Origin: Pseudoprimorskyibacter insulae
GTDB taxonomy: Bacteria > Pseudomonadota > Alphaproteobacteria > Rhodobacterales > Rhodobacteraceae
Length of the DNA stretch: 64,000 nucleotides
Reading direction: 5' to 3'
Assembly: GCF_900302505.1 (NCBI RefSeq)
Contig: NZ_OMOJ01000006.1
Location: 62,001-126,000 of the forward strand
This document shows positions 58,238 to 64,000 of this stretch, in pieces (position 1 is the first letter of the stretch; each line of letters starts with the position of its first letter). Below the pieces are notes generated by a model. That model searched no databases. It was not told the origin of the DNA and saw nothing but the letters and a program-made list of their open reading frames with translations. The position numbers and the translations under genes are program-made.

Positions 58238-58951
58238 ATGAGCGAGAAGCAACACCCAAACGGCACCCCTTGGCGCAATTTCTATGGTCGGTGGAAGGGC
58301 AAGACCCTGCGTCCGAACCATAAGGACTATCTGGAGAACGACCTTGAGGCGTTGTCTCCGGGGGCAGTGTCGTGGGAAGACAACCCAGATCGCACGCCGC
58401 TGGACCCGAACGCGATGTTCGGCGGACGGCCATTATGGCTGGAGATCGGCTTTGGCGGCGGCGAGCATATGGTGCATCAGGCGGTGAACAATCCTGGCGT
58501 TGGCATCATCGGCTGTGAGCCATTCATCAATGGCGTTGCCATGCTGCTGGGCAAAATCCGCGAAGCCGAGGTGGACAACGTGCGCGTCTATCCCGGCGAT
58601 GCCCGGCACATGTTCGACGTGTTGCCCGAAGGGTCGGTCGAGAAGGCGTTTTTGCTTTATCCCGATCCTTGGCCGAAAAAGCGCCACCACCGCCGCCGGT
58701 TCGTCACGCCCGACCATCTGGAGCCGCTGTCGCGGGTCATCAAACCAGGCGGTGAATTCCGCGTGGCGACCGACATTCCCGACTATGTGCGGCAAACGCT
58801 GGAACAGGTGCCGAAGGCCAACTTTGAATGGCAGGCCGAAGCGCCCGATGATTGGCGCAAGCCTTGGGATGACTGGATCAGCACGCGCTATGAAAAGAAG
58901 GCCTTCCGCGAAGGCCGCACGGCGCATTACCTGACCTTCCGCCGCGTCTGA
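58238..58951 (+). CDS. trmB: tRNA (guanine-46-N7)-methyltransferase
   Basis: Methylates G46 in the tRNA variable loop. It has 237 residues. An N-terminal GRWKGKTLRPNHKDYLE precedes the SAM site LEIGFGGGEHMVHQA. FINGVAMLLGKI and the signature YPDPWPKKRHHRRRF follow. AAAGGG precedes ATG 58238. In several Rhodobacteraceae trmB follows metK; here it has moved to the xseA side. Confidence 0.96.
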   Translation: MSEKQHPNGTPWRNFYGRWKGKTLRPNHKDYLENDLEALSPGAVSWEDNPDRTPLDPNAMFGGRPLWLEIGFGGGEHMVHQAVNNPGVGIIGCEPFINGVAMLLGKIREAEVDNVRVYPGDARHMFDVLPEGSVEKAFLLYPDPWPKKRHHRRRFVTPDHLEPLSRVIKPGGEFRVATDIPDYVRQTLEQVPKANFEWQAEAPDDWRKPWDDWISTRYEKKAFREGRTAHYLTFRRV

Positions 58952-59052
58952 GCCACCCTGCCAATTGGTCGGCGTTTGCGCTGCCAAAAGGGGATGTACC
59001 TGCCTGCGTGGGCTTGCTAAGACGCAGCCAACGCTAAGACAGGAAGGTTCAC

Positions 59053-60399
59053 ATGTCCGCACATGGCACGCCCATCCCGATGACCTCGTACAAATGTGGC
59101 CCCCTGACGGGTGAGGCCCATGTGCCGGGGGACAAATCCATTTCGCACCGGTCCTTGATCCTTGGGGCCATGGCCATTGGCGAAACCCGGATCGAAGGTC
59201 TGCTGGAAGGCGAGGACGTTCTTGATACCGCCAAGGCGATGCGGGCCTTTGGCGCGACTGTGACGGATCATGGTGGCGGCAAATGGTCGGTGCAGGGGGT
59301 GGGCGTTGGCGGCTTTGCCGAGCCGGACAATGTGATTGACTGCGGCAATTCCGGCACCGGTGTGCGCCTGATCATGGGTGCGATGGCCACCACGCCGATC
59401 ACCGCGACCTTCACGGGCGATGCCAGCCTGAACAAACGGCCCATGGCCCGCGTGACCGATCCTTTGGCCTTGTTTGGCACGCAATCGGTTGGCCGGTCTG
59501 GCGGTCGCCTTCCGATGACCATCGTTGGTGCGGCCGAGCCGAAGCCTGTGCGCTTTGTCGTGCCGGTGCCGTCGGCGCAGGTGAAATCGGCGGTTCTGCT
59601 GGCGGCGCTGAATGCGCCCGGCGAATCTGTCGTGATCGAAAAAGAGGCCACGCGCGACCATACCGAACGGATGCTGACGGGCTTTGGCGCCAATATCACC
59701 ACCGAAGTCACAGACGAAGGCCGGGTTATTACGCTGCAAGGCCAGCCCGAGCTGAAGCCGCAGCACATCGTTGTGCCGCGCGATCCGTCCTCGGCGGCAT
59801 TCCCGGTCTGTGCGGCGCTGATCACCGAAGGGTCGGACGTGTTGGTGCCGAACATCGGTCTGAACCCGACCCGCGCGGGACTGTTCTTTACCCTGCAAGA
59901 GATGGGCGCGGATCTGACCTTTGAGAATATGCGCGAAGAGGGCGGCGAGCCGGTCGCCGATCTGCGTGCTAAATTCAGCCCGAACCTTAAGGGCATCGAA
60001 GTGCCTGCCGAACGCGCGGCCAGCATGATCGACGAATATCCGGTTCTGTCGGTTGTCGCGGCCTATGCCGAGGGCAAGACGCATATGCCCGGTGTCAAGG
60101 AACTGCGCGTCAAGGAATCGGACCGAATTGATGCGATGGCCACGGGCCTGCGTGCCAATGGCGTGGCCGTGGACGAGGGCGAAGATTGGTGGACGGTCTA
60201 TGGCTGCGGCCATGGCAAAGTGCCGGGCGGCGCGATGGTTCAAAGCCATCTGGACCACCGCATTGCCATGTCGTTCATGGTGATGGGCATGGGCAGCGAA
60301 GCGCCGGTCAGCGTGGATGACGGCAGCCCGATTGCCACGTCTTTCCCAATTTTTGAGCCGCTGATGGGCGCGCTTGGTGCACGGGTCGAACGCAGCTGA
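59053..60399 (+). CDS. aroA: 3-phosphoshikimate 1-carboxyvinyltransferase (EPSP synthase)
   Basis: The sixth step of the shikimate pathway, 448 residues. [18 protein letters not shown] at the N-terminus, [25 protein letters not shown] and [15 protein letters not shown], plus the C-terminal [14 protein letters not shown]. The N-terminal loop reads GNSGTGVRL (glycine to alanine substitution at GNAGT-type position, common in class II glyphosate-tolerant enzymes); this cannot be taken as proof of tolerance. It starts the aroA-x-cmk unit. Confidence 0.97.
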   Translation: MSAHGTPIPMTSYKCGPLTGEAHVPGDKSISHRSLILGAMAIGETRIEGLLEGEDVLDTAKAMRAFGATVTDHGGGKWSVQGVGVGGFAEPDNVIDCGNSGTGVRLIMGAMATTPITATFTGDASLNKRPMARVTDPLALFGTQSVGRSGGRLPMTIVGAAEPKPVRFVVPVPSAQVKSAVLLAALNAPGESVVIEKEATRDHTERMLTGFGANITTEVTDEGRVITLQGQPELKPQHIVVPRDPSSAAFPVCAALITEGSDVLVPNIGLNPTRAGLFFTLQEMGADLTFENMREEGGEPVADLRAKFSPNLKGIEVPAERAASMIDEYPVLSVVAAYAEGKTHMPGVKELRVKESDRIDAMATGLRANGVAVDEGEDWWTVYGCGHGKVPGGAMVQSHLDHRIAMSFMVMGMGSEAPVSVDDGSPIATSFPIFEPLMGALGARVERS

Positions 60400-60456
60400 T
60401 TGCGGTTGGCCTGCGCCGCCCGCGTGGGTAGCATGGGCCAATGACAGGAGGCTGAC

Positions 60457-60849
60457 ATGAGCAATTGCATCGGCACATGGGTGCTGATCCCCGAGCTTTG
60501 CCACTATAGCAAAGGCCACCCGCCAGATGCGGGCCGGTATGAGATCGGGATGATCGATGGCCGGTTTGTCTTTGTCATCCAATCTGAAAAGGACGGCCAG
60601 CCGGTGCGGTCTGATTTCTCGGCCCCCGCGAATGGCGAGGCAGAGGAGACGCATATCCCCGGTCTGACCCATGTGTCGGTGCAAGCGGTGGATGACGCAA
60701 CGCTGGACAGTTCGGCCTTTGCCGGTGATCGGCGTATGGCCTATGCGCGGCGGCGGGTGTCGCCGGATGGGCAGTTGCTCAGTGTCTTTATGGAAAACAA
60801 CCTGCCTTCGGGCGCGGTGCAGATTTATCAGGTGTATAAACGGGCATGA
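60457..60849 (+). CDS. conserved-looking hypothetical protein between aroA and cmk
   Basis: A 130-residue soluble protein, beta-rich by appearance, with no signal or membrane segment. It begins [20 protein letters not shown] and ends [13 protein letters not shown], resembling a small lipocalin-like or THAP4-like barrel only in general pattern. GGAGG lies just before ATG 60457. Its stop overlaps cmk by 4 bp (ATGA), so translation is coupled to cmk. Function unknown. Confidence 0.75.
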   Translation: MSNCIGTWVLIPELCHYSKGHPPDAGRYEIGMIDGRFVFVIQSEKDGQPVRSDFSAPANGEAEETHIPGLTHVSVQAVDDATLDSSAFAGDRRMAYARRRVSPDGQLLSVFMENNLPSGAVQIYQVYKRA

Positions 60850-61454
60850 GCTTTACCATCGCTATCGACGGGCCTGCCGCTGCGGGTAAGGGCACCATTT
60901 CCAAGGCCGTGGCCGCACATTTCAATGTCCCCCATTTGGACACCGGGCTTCTTTATCGCGCGGTCGGGTTGAAAATGCTGGGCGGTGTCGATCCGATCGA
61001 CGCCGCGCGTGCCTTGAGGCCTGAGGATCTTGAAGTCGAGGGCTTGCGCACCGCCGAAGTCGCGCAGGCGGCGTCGAAGGTTGCTGTGATCCCGGAAGTT
61101 CGGGCCGCCTTGTTGGATTTTCAGCGGGTCTTTGCCCGCCGTGCCGGGGGCGCGGTTCTGGATGGGCGCGACATCGGCACCGTGATCTGCCCCGAGGCCG
61201 AAGCGAAACTGTTCGTGACCGCCAGCGCCGAAGTGCGTGCACAGCGCCGGTTCAAAGAGCTGACGGAGCAGGGCGCGGCCACCGAATTCGATACGGTTCT
61301 GGCCGATGTGCGGGCGCGGGACGAACGCGACATGAACCGCGCCGATGCCCCATTGAAACCCGCCGATGACGCGGTGCTGGTCGATACCTCGACCATGACG
61401 ATTGACGAGGCGGTGGCCGCGGCCATTCAGGCCGTCGACGCCAAGCGAGGCTAA
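60846..61454 (+). CDS. cmk: cytidylate kinase
   Basis: Phosphorylates CMP and dCMP. It has 202 residues. P-loop [32 protein letters not shown]; the [22 protein letters not shown] motif; and [23 protein letters not shown]. It usually precedes rpsA, but here three genes stand between them. Confidence 0.96.
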   Translation: MSFTIAIDGPAAAGKGTISKAVAAHFNVPHLDTGLLYRAVGLKMLGGVDPIDAARALRPEDLEVEGLRTAEVAQAASKVAVIPEVRAALLDFQRVFARRAGGAVLDGRDIGTVICPEAEAKLFVTASAEVRAQRRFKELTEQGAATEFDTVLADVRARDERDMNRADAPLKPADDAVLVDTSTMTIDEAVAAAIQAVDAKRG

Positions 61455-61458
61455 AGGC

Positions 61459-62178
61459 GTGCTGCGGGCGCTGCTGGTTTGGCTGGCTTTGTTGGCCCCT
61501 TCTGCGGCGCTTGCGAACTCGCCCTATTTGTCCGACCCGTTTGATTGCCAGATCGACGGTGATCGGCACATGGCGTTTCTGCTGGGCGATGGCCTGTTCG
61601 GACCTGATCCCAAGGCGGCGGTGATCCTTTCGCCTGAGGGGCGGTTGCTGGGATATTTGCAGGTCGGGCTGCTAAGCTATCCCATGCTGGGCCCGGACTG
61701 CGCGGTTTATGATGCTGATGCGAAGGCCGTGTTTGTCTGGGAAGAAGACAGCGCATTTGACGGCCCCTTGATGACCGGAACCTCGAAAGAGGCGCTTGCG
61801 GCCCGCTGGACCTATGATCCGGCAAGGCAAGACGCGGCCCCTGCATTCGGGTTCGCCCGCGCCGCCGATCAGCCGGGCTTTGCCGCCATTCTGGCCGCCG
61901 AAGTCGCGCAGATCACGCAGGTTGTGGCGTTCATCTTGTGCTTTTCGACGCTTGCCTCGGCTTGCTTGGTTCTGGTGCCGGGGCTGCCGTGGCGCAGGCG
62001 GCCTTGGGCCTCAACCATCGGAGCGGCGATTCTTGTCGGCGTGGGCGGAGGGGCCGGGCTGTTGGTTTTCGTGGCCTATGGATTGTCGGGACTGTCGGCG
62101 GCTTTGACGGTGATCTGTATTGGCGCGGGCGCGATTCTTGGCCTCGGGGCATTGGCGCTAAAGCGCGCCGCTGTTTAG
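61459..62178 (+). CDS. exported protein with C-terminal membrane helices, unknown
   Basis: A 239-residue protein starting at GTG 61459, four bases after the cmk stop. The signal peptide is LRALLVWLALLAPSAALA. A periplasmic domain follows with two Cys (DPFDCQIDGDR, GPDCAVYDAD) and the phrase VWEEDSAFDGPLMTG, then three hydrophobic segments (QVVAFILCFSTLASACLVLV, TIGAAILVGVGGGAGLLVFV, AALTVICIGAGAILGLGAL). No family recognised. The stop overlaps that of the convergent hxlR gene (62175-62178). Confidence 0.7.
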   Translation: MLRALLVWLALLAPSAALANSPYLSDPFDCQIDGDRHMAFLLGDGLFGPDPKAAVILSPEGRLLGYLQVGLLSYPMLGPDCAVYDADAKAVFVWEEDSAFDGPLMTGTSKEALAARWTYDPARQDAAPAFGFARAADQPGFAAILAAEVAQITQVVAFILCFSTLASACLVLVPGLPWRRRPWASTIGAAILVGVGGGAGLLVFVAYGLSGLSAALTVICIGAGAILGLGALALKRAAV

Positions 62179-62546
62179 GCGTTTTGCTGTGCCGCGTCAT
62201 AGTCGGCGCGGGCTGTGTCGATTTCGTCCAGATTATCTATGGCCCATTGGCTAAGTGTTCGCACGGCCATGCCGAACGATTCCCCAAGCGTGGTCAGTTG
62301 ATATTCGACCGTTGGTGGCACGGTGGGATAGGCGGTGCGGGTGACCAAGCCGTCACGTTCTAATTCCCGCAGGGTGATGGACAGCATCCGCTGAGACACG
62401 CCCAAATGCCGCTTCAATTCGTTGAACCGCATTACGCCCGTGCCTTTCAGGGCGATGATCACCAGCAGGCTCCATTTGTCACCGATCCGCGCCAGCACAT
62501 CTTTGATGCGGTCGCAGCTGGTGGTGCAATGTCCGATGTCCTTCAT
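62175..62546 (-). CDS. HxlR-family transcriptional regulator
   Basis: A 123-residue winged-helix regulator. N-terminal Cys motif HCTTSCDRIKDVLARIGDKW, helix-turn-helix in FNELKRHLGVSQRMLSITLREL, wing VTRTAYPTVPPTVEYQLT, as typical of HxlR proteins, several of which sense electrophiles or oxidants via that Cys. Divergent from a nitroreductase gene with three AT-rich inverted repeats between, so it likely controls that gene and itself. AAGGGA precedes ATG 62546. Confidence 0.92.
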   Translation of the reverse strand: MKDIGHCTTSCDRIKDVLARIGDKWSLLVIIALKGTGVMRFNELKRHLGVSQRMLSITLRELERDGLVTRTAYPTVPPTVEYQLTTLGESFGMAVRTLSQWAIDNLDEIDTARADYDAAQQNA

Positions 62547-62564
62547 GGCGGTTCCCTTTTTGAT

Positions 62565-62624
62565 ACTGGGTAACAAATTTGTGCCTTCTTGCGGAGGCTG
62601 ATTAGTCACAAATATATACCCAGT
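62565..62624. promoter_or_regulatory. HxlR-type operator region
   Basis: ACTGGGTAACAAATTTGTG (62565-62583) and CACAAATATATACCCAGT (62607-62624) are imperfect inverted copies of one sequence, centred about 41 bp apart. A third ACAAATTA half lies downstream. They are probably bound by the adjacent HxlR regulator. Confidence 0.65.
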
Positions 62625-62663
62625 TACAAATTAATACCAATCAAACTGTAGAAGGGTTTGAAA

Positions 62664-63296
62664 ATGTTCTACGAAAAGCTCGAATGGCGCTACGCAACCA
62701 AGGCAATGGACGCGAACCGGGTCGTACCGTCCGAGAAAATTGAACGCATCATCGAGGCTGCGCGCAAGGCGCCCACCTCGTCTGGGCTTCAGCCGTTTGA
62801 AATGGTTCTGGTGACCAACCCCGAGGTGCGTGCCGAGCTGTCTGAGGCCGCTTTTGGCCAGCAGCAATTGGTTGATGGCACCGCCGTTCTGGTGTTCGCC
62901 GCTTGGGACAACTACACCGACGCCCGCATTGACGACTTCGTCAACCTGACCGGCGAAGTGCGTGGCGGCGTGACTGAGGCGTTGACCGCTTATTATGATC
63001 GACTCAAGGGCATGTACCTGCCGCGCGATGCCCGCACCAATTTCGAACATGCTGCCCGTCAGGCCTATATTGCGCTGGGTTTCGCCCTGATGGCCGCTGC
63101 CGAGGAAGGCGTGGACGCGACCCCGATGGAAGGTCTGGATCCTGCTAAGTTTGACGAGATTCTGGGCCTTGGGGCGAAGGGCCTGAAAACTGTGGTCATT
63201 CTGACCATCGGCTACCGTGATGAGGCCAAGGATTGGCTGGCACCGCTGCCGAAAGTGCGCAAATCGCGCGACCAGATCGTCACGGACGTAAAGTAA
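62664..63296 (+). CDS. nitroreductase-family NAD(P)H-dependent oxidoreductase
   Basis: An FMN-dependent reductase of 210 residues, NfsB-like in length. EWRYATKAMDANRVVPSEKI, ARKAPTSSGLQPFEMVLVTN, a QQLVDGTAVLVFAAW stretch, and the C-terminal GLKTVVILTIGYRDEAKDWLA all fit. GAAGGG at 62651-62656 supports ATG 62664. The neighbouring HxlR regulator suggests induction by quinones, aldehydes or nitro compounds. It lies ahead of rpsA. Confidence 0.9.
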   Translation: MFYEKLEWRYATKAMDANRVVPSEKIERIIEAARKAPTSSGLQPFEMVLVTNPEVRAELSEAAFGQQQLVDGTAVLVFAAWDNYTDARIDDFVNLTGEVRGGVTEALTAYYDRLKGMYLPRDARTNFEHAARQAYIALGFALMAAAEEGVDATPMEGLDPAKFDEILGLGAKGLKTVVILTIGYRDEAKDWLAPLPKVRKSRDQIVTDVK

Positions 63297-63304
63297 GCCG
63301 CGCA

Positions 63305-63335
63305 GGGCAGGGGCGGATTCCGTCCTTGCCCTTTT
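63305..63335 (+). terminator. terminator after the nitroreductase gene
   Basis: GGGCAGGGGCGG / CCGTCCTTGCCC (two G-U pairs, 3-nt loop), then TTTT. A possible rpsA promoter overlaps it (TTGCCC at 63326, TAATGA at 63349, 17-bp spacer). Confidence 0.75.
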
Positions 63336-63402
63336 GGCCAATTTTGGCTAATGAGCGCGCGTCGACAAGGTGAAAACACCGCATTCCAAAGAGATCGAGC
63401 AA

Positions 63403-63431
63403 GGGTCGGACCAACCGGCCCTCTTTGTTTT
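63403..63431 (+). promoter_or_regulatory. hairpin with T-tract in the rpsA leader
   Basis: GGGTCGG-ACCAA-CCGGCCC followed by TCTTTGTTTT, 80 bp before rpsA. It looks like an intrinsic terminator within the leader and may be an attenuator. Confidence 0.5.
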
Positions 63432-63511
63432 GCGTTTGATACGACCAACCCAAAGACCGGCGGAGACAACCGCTCGGCCAGATAAAACCGATGTAAAGGA
63501 TGTAATGCCAC

Positions 63512-64000
63512 ATGGCTAATGCAATGGAAGAATTTGAAGCCCTCCTTCAGGAAAGCTTCGAAATGGACACCCCCGAAGAGGGTTCGGTTGTCAAAGGCAA
63601 GGTAATTGCCATCGAGGCCGGTCAGGCCATCATCGACGTAGGCTACAAAATGGAAGGCCGCGTTGATCTGAAAGAATTCGCAGAGCCGGGTGAAGCACCG
63701 AAAGTTGCCGTAGGCGACGACGTTGAAGTGTACCTGCGCGCCGCAGAAAACGCCCGTGGCGAAGCCGTCATCTCGCGTGAGATGGCCCGCCGCGAAGAAG
63801 CCTGGGACCGCCTGGAAAAAGCATACGCAGACGACGCACGCGTCGAAGGCGCGATCTTTGGCCGTGTCAAAGGTGGCTTCACCGTCGATCTGGGTGGCGC
63901 TGTTGCCTTCCTGCCCGGCAGCCAAGTTGACGTGCGCCCCGTGCGTGACGCTGGCCCGCTGATGGGTCTGAAGCAGCCGTTCCAGATCCTCAAGATGGAC
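63512..64000 (+). CDS. rpsA: 30S ribosomal protein S1, 3' end cut by window edge
   Basis: The first 163 residues of S1, the mRNA-binding protein of the small subunit. The start MANAMEEFEALLQESFE and the first S1 repeats (GSVVKGKVIAIEAGQAIIDV, EGAIFGRVKGGFTVDLGGAV) are clear, along with the alphaproteobacterial motif LPGSQVDVRPVRD. The frame is open to the end of the window at codon KMD. AAGGA lies 11 nt before ATG 63512. It is expected to continue for about 390 more residues. Confidence 0.95.
   Translation, partial: MANAMEEFEALLQESFEMDTPEEGSVVKGKVIAIEAGQAIIDVGYKMEGRVDLKEFAEPGEAPKVAVGDDVEVYLRAAENARGEAVISREMARREEAWDRLEKAYADDARVEGAIFGRVKGGFTVDLGGAVAFLPGSQVDVRPVRDAGPLMGLKQPFQILKMD

Noticed and set aside
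59017-60684. 555-codon open frame on the minus strand across aroA
   Set aside because: Shadow of aroA with unusual composition and no domain.

Overview
This is 64 kb of chromosome from an alphaproteobacterium of the order Rhodobacterales, most likely the Roseobacter group. The evidence is gene order and content: fabB/fabI, the block miaB-phoH-ybeY-corC-lnt-metK, phaZ/phaC/phaP/phaR, secG/pyrG, hflK-hflC-DUF2065-Do protease, and aroA/cmk/rpsA, together with a SAM/SAH riboswitch of the kind known from Rhodobacterales in front of metK. The DNA is GC-rich and densely coding. I see no tRNA or rRNA gene, CRISPR array, prophage, transposase or plasmid origin. Both edges cut genes: fabB lacks its first codons and rpsA lacks its 3' part. 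LAYOUT. 1-4.1 kb: fatty-acid synthesis (fabB, fabI), split by a divergent marR/membrane-protein pair with a two-palindrome operator; then a DedA protein. 4.1-12.9 kb: a glycosyltransferase-like gene, miaB, an OmpA-like protein and a lipoprotein that share a small module, phoH, ybeY, corC, lnt, and metK behind its riboswitch. 13-18 kb: hisF-hisE, an RluD-type pseudouridine synthase, the heat-shock sigma factor rpoH and an oxidoreductase. 18-22.5 kb: the polyhydroxyalkanoate locus (depolymerase, synthase, phasin, repressor), with TGC-rich palindromes at its promoters. 22.5-32.2 kb: a minus-strand catabolic cluster with a polar-amino-acid ABC transporter, two glutamine-synthetase-like ligases, a class I amidotransferase-fold hydrolase, an FAD amine oxidoreductase and a DegT aminotransferase. 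It looks like a gamma-glutamylation route for an unidentified amine or cationic amino acid. 32.3-39.7 kb: tandem terB-like genes, rlmJ, a tiny secreted Cys/His protein, pyrG, secG, membrane proteins and purA. 39.8-42.6 kb: a 926-residue, extremely acidic protein of unknown function. 42.7-52 kb: thiN, sdaA, a GST, rpiA, gor, and the hflKC/protease operon. 52-55 kb: a SAF-like protein, a peptidoglycan-binding lipoprotein, a C-terminal remnant of dnaE2 sitting right behind a LexA-type box, a ferredoxin and a VCBS-repeat protein. 55-64 kb: purD, xseA, trmB, aroA, cmk, an hxlR/nitroreductase pair and rpsA. HOW IT FITS. Most genes are housekeeping. The parts that go beyond ordinary annotation are the gamma-glutamylation/ABC cluster, the giant acidic protein, the dnaE2 scar with its SOS box, the layout of the PHA operators, a family of short intergenic hairpin repeats (at least six copies), and several inverted-repeat operators in divergent promoters. 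I do not see a clearly new defence or mobile system. The acidic protein and the catabolic cluster are the best candidates for undescribed biology.
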